Shown here piece by piece: positions 16,920 to 24,431 of a stretch of DNA of 33,303 nucleotides (position 1 is the first letter of the stretch; every line of letters starts with the position of its first letter). The notes beneath the pieces are model-generated. The model had not been told where the DNA came from and did no database searches. It saw nothing but the letters and a program-made list of their open reading frames with translations. The DNA is taken from assembly GCA_913057205.1 (NCBI GenBank), contig CAJXNO010000032.1, positions 1 through 33,303 of the forward strand, written 5' to 3'. This DNA is from an uncultured Flavobacteriales bacterium (lineage in GTDB: Bacteria > Bacteroidota > Bacteroidia > Flavobacteriales_G > Salibacteraceae). The position numbers were made by a program, and so were the translations under genes.

Positions 16920-16939
16920 ACGGGCCATCGGCAACCCGT
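16920..16939 (-). promoter_or_regulatory. Hairpin in the rpsA leader
   Basis: On the minus strand ACGG...CCGT encloses a second pairing GCC-GAT-GGC, giving a stem with a 3-nt bulge, near the 5' end of the predicted rpsA leader. S1 autoregulates through its leader in gammaproteobacteria; a similar role here is only a suggestion. Confidence 0.3.
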
Positions 16940-16955
16940 TTTTCCAAAAGGGGTG

Positions 16956-16986
16956 CAAAAGTAAGGCTTTCTTTTTCAGGAACAAA
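16956..16986 (-). promoter_or_regulatory. rpsA promoter, full match to the Bacteroidota consensus
   Basis: On the minus strand TTTG (16986-16983), a 19-nt spacer, then TACTTTTG (16963-16956), matching TTTG-N19-TAnnTTTG exactly. Transcription should begin near 16950, giving a leader of about 85 nt before the rpsA ATG at 16865. This is the best promoter match in the window. Confidence 0.75.
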
Positions 16987-17108
16987 GGATAAATCTACTG
17001 TTTTAAATACCGCTTTCTAACCATCCGTATGCCCAAAGTGCAAGGCAATCCATCTAATTGCGTTGAAATAATGTTTCCCAAGCCCATAGTATAAGTGCTT
17101 AGAGCCAC

Positions 17109-17116
17109 TACTTTTA
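17109..17116 (+). promoter_or_regulatory. Candidate -7 box of ribD
   Basis: TACTTTTA, one base off TAnnTTTG, lies 5 nt before the chosen ribD ATG at 17122. No clear -33 TTG is seen. Confidence 0.35.
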
Positions 17117-17121
17117 CATGC

Positions 17122-18168
17122 ATGCACTCGGACCAACAATTCATGCAGCGAAGCCTCGCGTTGGCACAGCTCGGCGCCGGCAATGTAGCCCCGAACCCCT
17201 TGGTGGGTGCGGTGGTCGTGTACAACAACCAAATCATCGGTGAAGGCTACCATCAGCGCTACGGCGAGGCTCATGCCGAGGTGAACGCCATTGGCGCGGT
17301 GAAGGATAAAGCACTCCTGAAAGCAGCAACGATTTACGTAAACCTGGAACCCTGCGCGCATCATGGAAAAACACCGCCGTGTGCCGACCTGATCATCGAA
17401 CATCGACTTAAGCGGGTGGTGATCGCCAATACCGACCCCTATGAAGAGGTGGCGGGAAAAGGCATTGAGCGCATGCGTCAGGCTGGCATTGAGGTAGAAG
17501 TGGGTGTATGTGAAGCGGAAGGAAGACACTTGAACCGACGCTTCTTCACCTTTCATGAAAAACAGCGTCCGTACGTTATCATCAAGTTCGCCCAGACGGC
17601 TGATGGGTTTCTAGATCGCATCCGCGCCTCACGCAGCGAAGGCGAACCTCTGAAAATCACCAGCGAGATGGCCAATCAATTGGTGCACAAATGGCGCAGC
17701 GAAGAGCAGGCGATCCTGATCGGATTGAATACGGTACAACTCGACGATCCCTCACTCACCACGCGACTTTGGCCCGGCAGTGACCCCCTCCGCCTAGTGA
17801 TCGACCCTCAACTTCAGATGGATCCAGAATCCAAGGTGCTGTCCGATGGAAAACCAACGTGGGTCTTCAATGCCGTGCGCTCCGATGTGTGTGAGGACCG
17901 GGTCTGTTATGTGCAGATCGATGACCCCGCCGACTTTGAGCATGAGATCATGGCCTACCTATATAAGAACGGCATACAATCGATGATCATTGAGGGGGGC
18001 GCTACTACCCTGCGGCGTTTTATCTCGGCTGGACTCTGGGATGAGGCACGCATATTCTCCGGACCGATGCGCATCGGTGAAGGGATACAGTCGCCACCAC
18101 TGACTGGCAAGCTCATCCAGCGCGAACACTACGGTACAGACACCCTCCATACCTACGTGCCTGAATGA
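17122..18168 (+). CDS. ribD: Bifunctional riboflavin deaminase/reductase RibD
   Basis: 348 residues from the ATG at 17122; a TTG 27 nt upstream in frame would overlap the -7 box and is unlikely. The N-terminal deaminase domain has GEAHAEVNAI (H51, E53) and EPCAHHGKTPPC (C78, C87), the zinc site of the cytidine-deaminase fold. The C-terminal reductase domain begins near RPYVIIKFAQTADGF, with ILIGLNTVQLDDPSLTTR and IEGGATTLRRFI. It converts the pyrimidine intermediate made from GTP to the ribitylamino-uracil precursor in two steps. No other rib genes are adjacent. Its TGA overlaps the EamA start (ATGA), so the two are coupled. Confidence 0.95.
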   Translation: MHSDQQFMQRSLALAQLGAGNVAPNPLVGAVVVYNNQIIGEGYHQRYGEAHAEVNAIGAVKDKALLKAATIYVNLEPCAHHGKTPPCADLIIEHRLKRVVIANTDPYEEVAGKGIERMRQAGIEVEVGVCEAEGRHLNRRFFTFHEKQRPYVIIKFAQTADGFLDRIRASRSEGEPLKITSEMANQLVHKWRSEEQAILIGLNTVQLDDPSLTTRLWPGSDPLRLVIDPQLQMDPESKVLSDGKPTWVFNAVRSDVCEDRVCYVQIDDPADFEHEIMAYLYKNGIQSMIIEGGATTLRRFISAGLWDEARIFSGPMRIGEGIQSPPLTGKLIQREHYGTDTLHTYVPE

Positions 18169-19001
18169 TCTATTTGATCCTAAGCATACTCTCCTCCGTC
18201 GGAATCTTTCTAGCCTTCCGACTTTTCAAAACCTACGCGATCCATACCCGAAAAGGGATCATGCTGAACTACCTCGTGGCAGGGGTGCTGGGATTGCTGC
18301 TCTTCCAGCCGGATTGGAGCTGGTGGGAGCGTTCGTGGTTCATTCCGTCCTGTTTGTTGGGCATCCTTTTCTATGTGGTGTTCCGAGTGATGGCAAAGGT
18401 TACCCAGGAGAATGGCCTGGCGGTATCCAGCATTGCGACCAAGATGAGCGTGGTGATTCCGGTGGCGGTTGGATTGACCGTGCTCGATGAAACGTTGAAT
18501 GCATTGAAGCTGTCCGGCATTTTACTTGGGCTGGTAGCGGTGGTGCTTTCCTCCGGCGATCATGTGAAAGCGGGGTCTTGGGTGTGGCCGATGCTGCTGT
18601 TTCTCGGGAGTGGTGTGGTAGACAGCAACCTGAAGCTCTTTCAGCATTTTCTCGTACCGGACGAGGAGATCTCTGTCTTCAGCAGCAACATCTTTCTTTC
18701 CGCGTTTGTAACCTCCTTCGTCCACCACCTCTCTCTTCCCGAACGAAGCATCCAGCTCAAAGAACTGATCGGCGGTGCTGGACTCGGCATCGTGAACATC
18801 GCTGCGCTGTATTTCATCCTTCGCTCGCTGGCACTCCCCAACTGGGAAAGCAGCCTCGTCTTCCCGATCAACAACTTCGGGATCATCGCCGGCTCCACCC
18901 TCTTGGCCATCCTCTTATTCAAAGAAAAGATCCACCTACGAGGCTGGCTCGGCATCGGCTTTGCCGTCCTCTCCATCCTCCTACTCTACCTCGCCAAGTG
19001 A
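18165..19001 (+). CDS. EamA/DMT-family membrane transporter
   Basis: 278 residues, almost entirely membrane helices (about nine to ten), in the drug/metabolite transporter style. Segments such as NGLAVSSIATKMSVVIPVAVGL and SLVFPINNFGIIAGSTLLAIL, followed by FKEKIHLRGWLGIGFAVLSI, are typical of EamA halves. The substrate cannot be read from the sequence. It overlaps ribD by 4 nt at its start and the YigZ-family gene by 1 nt at its end (TGATG), so it is translated as part of a ribD run. A link to riboflavin precursors is possible but unsupported. Confidence 0.8.
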   Translation: MIYLILSILSSVGIFLAFRLFKTYAIHTRKGIMLNYLVAGVLGLLLFQPDWSWWERSWFIPSCLLGILFYVVFRVMAKVTQENGLAVSSIATKMSVVIPVAVGLTVLDETLNALKLSGILLGLVAVVLSSGDHVKAGSWVWPMLLFLGSGVVDSNLKLFQHFLVPDEEISVFSSNIFLSAFVTSFVHHLSLPERSIQLKELIGGAGLGIVNIAALYFILRSLALPNWESSLVFPINNFGIIAGSTLLAILLFKEKIHLRGWLGIGFAVLSILLLYLAK

Positions 19002-19624
19002 TGCATCCCGATGCCTATCATACCATCCTCAAAGAAGTTCACGGAGACTTTCGCGATCGTGGCAGTAAGTTCCCGAGTGTGCTTTTCCATTGTCCGGATG
19101 AAGAAACCCTCAAAACCCGCATCGAACAGCTCAAAAAAGAACACCCGCAAGCCCGGCACTTTTGCTACGGTGCCGTGGTCGGAAGCAAAAAGCCCATTGA
19201 ACGCTCCAACGATGATGGTGAGCCCTCGGGAACAGCCGGACTCCCCATCCTCAATCAATTGCTCAGCGCTAACCTGAAGAATGTCGGCTGTGTGGTGGTA
19301 CGCTACTTCGGAGGCACTAAGCTGGGTAAATCTGGACTGATTCAAGCCTACAAGGAAAGCACCGCCAACGCCCTGGAGCAAGCCAAGACCGTGACGCAAT
19401 ACCACCGGAGCCTTCTGCGTTTCGTCTTTGATTATGACGCTACCGGCGCGGTGATGAATGCCTTGGAAAAGATCGAACACAGCAGCATTGCACACCAAGA
19501 CTATGGACAACGTTGCACACTCGATGCTTGGATACCGGATTCCCTGCTCGAAGGAAGCGTACATTTGTTTGATCACACGGATGAAGTGGACGTTAGCATA
19601 CCTGACCCTGCTCTTGGGGATTGA
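19001..19624 (+). CDS. YigZ/IMPACT-family protein (UPF0029)
   Basis: 207 residues. The IMPACT N-terminal domain is clear: RDRGSKFPSVLFHCPDEE, then ARHFCYGAVVG, SNDDGEPSGTAGLPIL and VGCVVVRYFGGTKLGKSGLIQAY. A second ferredoxin-like domain (UPF0029 C-terminal) follows. The family is widespread; the eukaryotic IMPACT relative restrains Gcn2, but the bacterial role is not defined. The ATG overlaps the EamA stop as TGATG. Its last 44 nt also encode the start of the next gene in another frame. Confidence 0.9.
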   Translation: MHPDAYHTILKEVHGDFRDRGSKFPSVLFHCPDEETLKTRIEQLKKEHPQARHFCYGAVVGSKKPIERSNDDGEPSGTAGLPILNQLLSANLKNVGCVVVRYFGGTKLGKSGLIQAYKESTANALEQAKTVTQYHRSLLRFVFDYDATGAVMNALEKIEHSSIAHQDYGQRCTLDAWIPDSLLEGSVHLFDHTDEVDVSIPDPALGD

Positions 19625-21377
19625 ATTCTCTGCCGCTGCGCAAGAGGGCATCCCACAAGGCTACCTTTCGTTATCCCCAGATCATCCCGCCCAAATCGAC
19701 CTCTCCGGCTGGCTCAGTGAACAATATGAACGAAGCGTTTCGCTGGAACGCTTTCATGCGGATTCGAGCCTGGTAGGTTTCCACCAGAGCTTCTGGCTAC
19801 AGTTTAAAGGACAGGTGATCCAAGACGCAGTAGTGCGCTTGCACAGGTACTCGGATGGCACCGCCCGACTCACCGCACCAAAACACCTCGGTTTTTTTAC
19901 ATCGCCAGTTGAGGCGAATCAAAATCGATTGATCCAAAACTGGACGAAGCAACACCCTCGTGTGGAGGTGCTCCAAGCGCAACCGCGTTGGTTCTTAAGG
20001 AACGACAGCCTCTTTGATGGCCTTTCTGTGATCTACCGAGAAAATGGCATCCAATACGAAGAGCTCTTGCTTGCCGATGGAAGCAGCGCATTGGAACGCA
20101 CCCGAAGCGCATTCGATCGGCCAGACTCCACCGTATTCGTCAACACCTACCAACCCGACCCGATCACCTTCCTGGAAACGAACTATGGTCCGGTAGAAGA
20201 TAACAACGATGCCGACTCCGAAGACCTCACTGAAGCGCTGGTACGCGACAGCATCACATTGCGCTGGAATGCCGTAGACGGTCATTGGGAACTCACCTCT
20301 GACTACGCGCATGCAGCAGACTTTCACAGCATCATTGAGTCCAGCAATCCCAAGGTAGATCCACCATCGTTCACTGCACCTAATCCAGCAGATCTCGAGG
20401 TCACCCGCTCTGTAAAGGACTTCGAATACTACCATGTTTTCTACCACCTGCATCGTACGCAATCGCTGTTGCAAGGATTGGGTTTTGAAAACCTCGTGAA
20501 CTACGCGCTTGATTTTGATGCCCACGCCAGCACCACCGATCAGTCGAGCTTTGAGCCACTCGGTATCAACTCCAGGTTGCGCTTTGGCGACGGCGGTGTG
20601 GATGACGGTGAAGACGCTGATGTGATCGTGCACGAGTATGGACATGCCATCACGCATAGCGCAGCACCCGAAACCAACTTTGGCGGGGAGCGTGCCGCCT
20701 TGGATGAAGGCTTCTGCGACTACCTGGCCATCAGCTACTCGAGACGCTACAGCGATTACCAACGCGACCTCGTTTTCAATTGGGATGGTCACAATGAATT
20801 CTGGGACGGCCGAGCGCTGACCAACGAGCGCACCTATCCGACCGACAAGACCTTCGACATCTATGCGGATGGCATCCTCTATACCTCTGCCCTTGCAGAG
20901 ATCAGCGACTACATCGGCCTCGCTACCACCGACCGCATTGCGATCCAAGCCGCATATGAGTGGTATCCGAACATGTTGTTATCCGATGCTGCTCGACTTT
21001 TCTTGCGGGCAGACACCCTTTTAAACAACGCAGAAAACTCAGAGCTGGCGAGCATCATCCTCTGCGACCGCGGATTGTTGCCCGGTTGTGAGGATACCCT
21101 CTTGAGTTCGACACCGTTTTCTGAACCCTACCTCAGCAATACCGAAGACTTCGCCTTCAGCAACGAGCCGGTGTACATCTTTCCGAATGGACTCACCATC
21201 ACCTCCATCGAGGTCATCGATCTACATGGACGGAGCTTGTTTGAACAAACATGGGAAAGCAGCGATGCCTTGTTCTACCCTTACAACGGAGAGGGGTTGC
21301 GGCAGGGCACCTACATCCTGAGGCTACACACCAACGAAGGTCCGTTCAGCTTCAAATTGATCAGAACATGGTTGTAA
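19581..21377 (+). CDS. Secreted zinc metallopeptidase (gluzincin, M36-like) with T9SS sorting domain
   Basis: 598 residues from the ATG at 19581, which gives a clear signal peptide (MKWTLAYLTLLLGIEFSAAA); upstream in-frame codons would lie inside the YigZ-family gene. A propeptide-like region (to about residue 280) includes WNAVDGHWELTSD. The catalytic part has the zinc motif HEYGH (351-355) and, 21 residues further, DEGFCDYLA with E376 as the likely third ligand, the fungalysin/thermolysin arrangement. The C-terminal about 75 residues form a T9SS tail (VYIFPNGLTITSIEVIDLHGR segment, GLRQGTYILRLH). It should be exported and act on proteins outside the cell. The stop lies 1 nt from the convergent mutS2 stop. 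Confidence 0.87.
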   Translation: MKWTLAYLTLLLGIEFSAAAQEGIPQGYLSLSPDHPAQIDLSGWLSEQYERSVSLERFHADSSLVGFHQSFWLQFKGQVIQDAVVRLHRYSDGTARLTAPKHLGFFTSPVEANQNRLIQNWTKQHPRVEVLQAQPRWFLRNDSLFDGLSVIYRENGIQYEELLLADGSSALERTRSAFDRPDSTVFVNTYQPDPITFLETNYGPVEDNNDADSEDLTEALVRDSITLRWNAVDGHWELTSDYAHAADFHSIIESSNPKVDPPSFTAPNPADLEVTRSVKDFEYYHVFYHLHRTQSLLQGLGFENLVNYALDFDAHASTTDQSSFEPLGINSRLRFGDGGVDDGEDADVIVHEYGHAITHSAAPETNFGGERAALDEGFCDYLAISYSRRYSDYQRDLVFNWDGHNEFWDGRALTNERTYPTDKTFDIYADGILYTSALAEISDYIGLATTDRIAIQAAYEWYPNMLLSDAARLFLRADTLLNNAENSELASIILCDRGLLPGCEDTLLSSTPFSEPYLSNTEDFAFSNEPVYIFPNGLTITSIEVIDLHGRSLFEQTWESSDALFYPYNGEGLRQGTYILRLHTNEGPFSFKLIRTWL

Positions 21378-21378
21378 G

Positions 21379-23502
21379 CTAAACCGCCTCGAGGTCGGCG
21401 AGCTTGGCCTTCGTCTTGAAATTACCGAAGAGCACCAATGCCTCCTTTCCTTTGATTTCTAGCACTTCCCCTTTCTGCGAGCTGTTCTTCATACGCACCA
21501 CTGAACCAAGCTCGATCGGTTTTGGCGGCGGCGGTGGCGCAGCCGGTGTTTTCTTCTTTTTCGGTCGCTTGGCGGGCGTAGTTTGCACGTATTCCGTTTG
21601 CTTGTGCTTCGCCTGTTCCTTCTTTTTGACGATCTTACTCTTCTCGATCGCCAAGAACTTCTTAACCTCCTCTAGCAGCTTCTTGTTATGGCCCTTCATG
21701 CGATAACTCTGGATGAACTGCTCCATCTTCTTGCCGTTGGAAAGCGCCTTGTTGTTCTTTTCGATCAACTGCTGTTGCTTCAGTAAGCGCTCTTCGTAGT
21801 GCGCGATCAGGTCTTCATATTCCTCCTTTGCCTCATCTGCCTCTTCCTGTGCGCGACGCGAGGCTTTGTTTAATTGCTCCACCTCAGACTTCTCTTTCTG
21901 CAGGTTCGCGATGAGCTTGTCCATTTCTACCTTATTCGCATCCAGCCGCGTTTTAGCCTCTTCGATCAGGTCTTGAGGAATGCCATTGATCTGCGCCACC
22001 TCAAAGGTGAAGGACGATCCGGGTTGTCCGACCGACAGTTGATACAACGGCTCCAAGGATTCCCGATCAAACAACATGCTCGCATTTACCGCATTCTTTA
22101 AGCGGGCCGCCTTGAGCTTGATGTTGGCGTAATGGGTAGTGATGACACCGAAACTGCGGCGGTTGTAAAGGGTTTCAAAGAAAACCTCGGCCAATGCTCC
22201 TCCCAATTCAGGGTCAGAACCTGTGCCGAATTCATCCAGGAGCAGCAAGGTGCGCTTGTTTGCTTTCGATAGGAAGTGATTCATCCGCTTCAGGCGGTAG
22301 CTGTACGTGCTCAGCTGGTTGGCGATGCTTTGGTTATCACCGATGTCTGACAAGATGTGATGGAACCAACCAAAGGTGCTGGAAGGATCACATGGAACGA
22401 GCAATCCCGATTGCACCATGATCTGCATCAGTCCCACGGTCTTCAAAGTGATGGACTTACCACCCGCGTTCGGACCCGAGATCACCATCATGCGGCAGAA
22501 CTTATCCATGTAGAGGCTCTGTGGGATGGTGTTGAGTCCGGCATCCTTGTTGCTCAGGAGTAAGAGTGGATGGTACGCTTTGATCAATTCCAATTGCGGT
22601 TCATCGAGTAAGGCGGGTCTGCTGGCACCTAAACGCTGCGCCAAGCGAACCTTGGCTTGGATAAAATCAAGGGTGGTTAGGATGAACTGGTATGACCTTA
22701 CCAAGTCGATGTGCACCCGAAGCGTATCGGTGAGCACTTTGAAGATCTTTCTGATCTCCGCACGCTCGTCATCCAAGAGCATTTCGAGCTCATTGTTGAG
22801 CGCCATGTTCTCTTTGGGTTCGATGTAGGTGAAGCTGCCCGTCTTTGAGGCGCCTACCACATTCCCTGGTACTTGTCGCTTGTAGTTTGAAACCACCGTA
22901 AGCACGCGGCGATGGTTGATGTAGGCCTCCACGGTATCCCCTAGAAAGCCATCTCGACCGAGCTTCTTCACAACACGCTCAAAGTTCTTATTGATCTCAT
23001 TGCGGGTGCGACGGATATGCTGCCTGATCTTTAAGAGCTCGGGAGAGGCATCATCCTTCACCTGCATGCGGCGGTCCAGCACCTGTTCGATCGGATCGAT
23101 GATCTCTTTCGTGAAATAGGCCGACTGCGCAATATCAAAGAGTTGCGGGTAGTCTTCCTCGCGCTTGCGCAGAAACTGCATGATGTCGTTTACGAGCCTA
23201 CTCGCATCCAAGAGTCGAATGATCCCTTCCAGTTCAAGGATGGAAGCTGTGATACCCAGCTGCCTGATCTCCGCCTCCAATTCTTCGAACTCAAGGCGTG
23301 GAAATCCATCCTCCTCGTTGCGGATCGCCAGCAATTCTGCCGCAGCATCCAGCGCATCGTTCGCCTCATGCAAGCGCTCTAGCGGCTCAAGCTGCTCCAT
23401 GCGCGATTTGGCCGTTTCGCCATAGCATAAATCTACCAGCATAGAACGGATCGCACGGAACTCCAGGTCTTGAATGGTTTGTATGTCGATCTCAGGTCGC
23501 AT
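21379..23502 (-). CDS. mutS2: MutS2-family ATPase lacking the Smr domain
   Basis: 707 residues. The MutS ATPase core is intact: Walker A SGPNAGGKSITLKTVG (about residue 342), DIGDNQSIANQLSTYSY, Walker B LLLLDEFGTGSDPELGGAL, and VITTHYANIK. It is preceded by the MutS2-type core/lever helices and followed by a long coiled coil (EKSEVEQLNKASRRAQEEADE region) and a Lys/Pro-rich linker. It ends with a KOW-like domain (VRMKNSSQKGEVLEIKGKEA). MutS2 proteins usually carry a C-terminal Smr endonuclease domain after this point; here the protein stops. MutS2 acts on recombination intermediates or collided ribosomes in other bacteria; without Smr the cleavage step would need a separate partner. Confidence 0.9.
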   Translation of the reverse strand: MRPEIDIQTIQDLEFRAIRSMLVDLCYGETAKSRMEQLEPLERLHEANDALDAAAELLAIRNEEDGFPRLEFEELEAEIRQLGITASILELEGIIRLLDASRLVNDIMQFLRKREEDYPQLFDIAQSAYFTKEIIDPIEQVLDRRMQVKDDASPELLKIRQHIRRTRNEINKNFERVVKKLGRDGFLGDTVEAYINHRRVLTVVSNYKRQVPGNVVGASKTGSFTYIEPKENMALNNELEMLLDDERAEIRKIFKVLTDTLRVHIDLVRSYQFILTTLDFIQAKVRLAQRLGASRPALLDEPQLELIKAYHPLLLLSNKDAGLNTIPQSLYMDKFCRMMVISGPNAGGKSITLKTVGLMQIMVQSGLLVPCDPSSTFGWFHHILSDIGDNQSIANQLSTYSYRLKRMNHFLSKANKRTLLLLDEFGTGSDPELGGALAEVFFETLYNRRSFGVITTHYANIKLKAARLKNAVNASMLFDRESLEPLYQLSVGQPGSSFTFEVAQINGIPQDLIEEAKTRLDANKVEMDKLIANLQKEKSEVEQLNKASRRAQEEADEAKEEYEDLIAHYEERLLKQQQLIEKNNKALSNGKKMEQFIQSYRMKGHNKKLLEEVKKFLAIEKSKIVKKKEQAKHKQTEYVQTTPAKRPKKKKTPAAPPPPPKPIELGSVVRMKNSSQKGEVLEIKGKEALVLFGNFKTKAKLADLEAV

Positions 23503-23539
23503 TGGGCCGCAAAGGAAGAAAGAACCTGTGAGCGGAGTA

Positions 23540-23570
23540 TTGGTTCGAAGAGAAAAGAGTTGTACTTTTC
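23540..23570 (+). promoter_or_regulatory. Candidate promoter of the hypothetical gene at 23576
   Basis: TTG (23540-23542), 20-nt spacer, TACTTTTC (23563-23570), one base off the -7 consensus, 5 nt before the ATG. It lies in the 73-bp divergent gap shared with mutS2. Confidence 0.5.
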
Positions 23571-23575
23571 CTACA

Positions 23576-23974
23576 ATGGAACAAAGGGATTACCTCGAGC
23601 GGCAGATCGAAGCCTTGGGCAAGGTGCTGCGCAACATGATGCATTGGCTGGCCACCGGCGAATTACCGAGCAGCAGCGAAGCGCTTTCACAGTCCTTCCA
23701 AGAAAAACTCGAGCTTCCCCTCTCCTATTTTGATCCAGATGCGTTGCGGGCGCTTTTAGATGAACCAGCGTGGGATGAACAAAACCTAGAGACCTTGGTC
23801 CGCTGCTACCTCACCCTCGCCAACAGGAGCGACCAGGACGTTGCAGGTATAGCCCTTCAATGTGCCCGAAGCATCCTACTCGAGCTAGAAGAGCGCGCAG
23901 ACACCTATTCCTTCGACCGTGCAGCGATGCTGGAACGGGTGGAGCTACAAATGATTGAGTATGGGCTAAGGTGA
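23576..23974 (+). CDS. Hypothetical protein (132 aa, helical)
   Basis: Start set at the ATG directly behind the promoter-like box; longer frames to 23474 would run into mutS2. No signal peptide or membrane segment. The sequence is acidic and predicted mostly helical: it opens MEQRDYLERQIEALGKVLRNMM and later has LETLVRCYLTLANRSDQDVAGIALQ, which looks like a TPR- or helical-repeat style fold. The opening resembles small DUF6483-like proteins, but I cannot assign the family with confidence. It is divergent from mutS2 and followed by a 457-bp gap. Confidence 0.7.
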   Translation: MEQRDYLERQIEALGKVLRNMMHWLATGELPSSSEALSQSFQEKLELPLSYFDPDALRALLDEPAWDEQNLETLVRCYLTLANRSDQDVAGIALQCARSILLELEERADTYSFDRAAMLERVELQMIEYGLR

Positions 23975-24187
23975 ATGGCTGGCGCAGGCGAAAGCCGGCA
24001 TGGTCTTGCAGTCCTGAAAATCATCTTTTGAATAGCAACCGTAAATCGCGATGACGATCGGGATATGTGGATGCTCACAGGAAGTATGCTTCGGATTAAT
24101 AGCGAGCTGTCCTTCGTTTCACTGCCAAGTAGGATTTAGCTCTGTACGGTACTTTTTTTTTTTAGAAAAAAATTATCCAAAAAAATC

Positions 24188-24280
24188 GGAGAACTCAAGC
24201 CCTTCGGTGTTTTGCCCACGAAGCCCCATCGCCGCTTGGCTAAACGCCCCCACCCGCAACGCTGCCGCGCTGAGTTCTCC
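24188..24280 (-). ncRNA. Candidate structured RNA or hairpin repeat element
   Basis: Minus strand: GGAGAACTCA (24280-24271) opens a perfect 10-bp stem closed by TGAGTTCTCC (24197-24188), extended by two more pairs across a 1-nt bulge. Directly after it comes GA and seven T (24185-24179), as in an intrinsic terminator. Inside are several possible small hairpins: GCA-GCGT-TGC, GCC-AAGC-GGC, and CTTC/GTG pairing with CAC/GAAG. The GC-rich interior contrasts with the A/T-rich flank. It is not tRNA, SRP RNA or another RNA I recognise. It may instead be a multi-copy intergenic repeat. Confidence 0.4.
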
Positions 24281-24394
24281 AATCGGCCCGCATGTCGAGG
24301 TGAAGTTGATGTTAGCACCTTCGATCAATCACGTCTATGAATGCCGCACATACTGATGCAGACTGGAAACTGCTGACGTACATGGATCAATGCG

Positions 24395-24423
24395 CTTACG
24401 ATGAATCGCAATCTGTACCTTTG
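24395..24423 (+). promoter_or_regulatory. Candidate mtaB promoter
   Basis: TTA (24395-24397), 18-nt spacer, TACCTTTG (24416-24423), an exact TAnnTTTG box, 8 nt before the mtaB ATG. The -33 element is imperfect. Confidence 0.5.
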
Positions 24424-24431
24424 CCGGCCTT

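Larger units (their letters stand above)
23975..24431. other. Gene-free region of about 457 bp
   Basis: No credible gene. It contains an A/T-rich inverted stretch (11 T, then AGA and A-run, about 24152-24172), the structured element at 24188-24280 described separately, and the mtaB promoter region at its right end. Confidence 0.55.

Noticed and set aside
15333-16992. Several plus-strand frames of 170-270 codons
   Set aside because: All are complements of rpsA and mirror its repeated S1 domains and Lys/Ala/Glu head.
19995-20948. 317-codon open frame on the minus strand
   Set aside because: Lies wholly inside the metallopeptidase gene, whose signal peptide, HEYGH site and sorting tail are clear.
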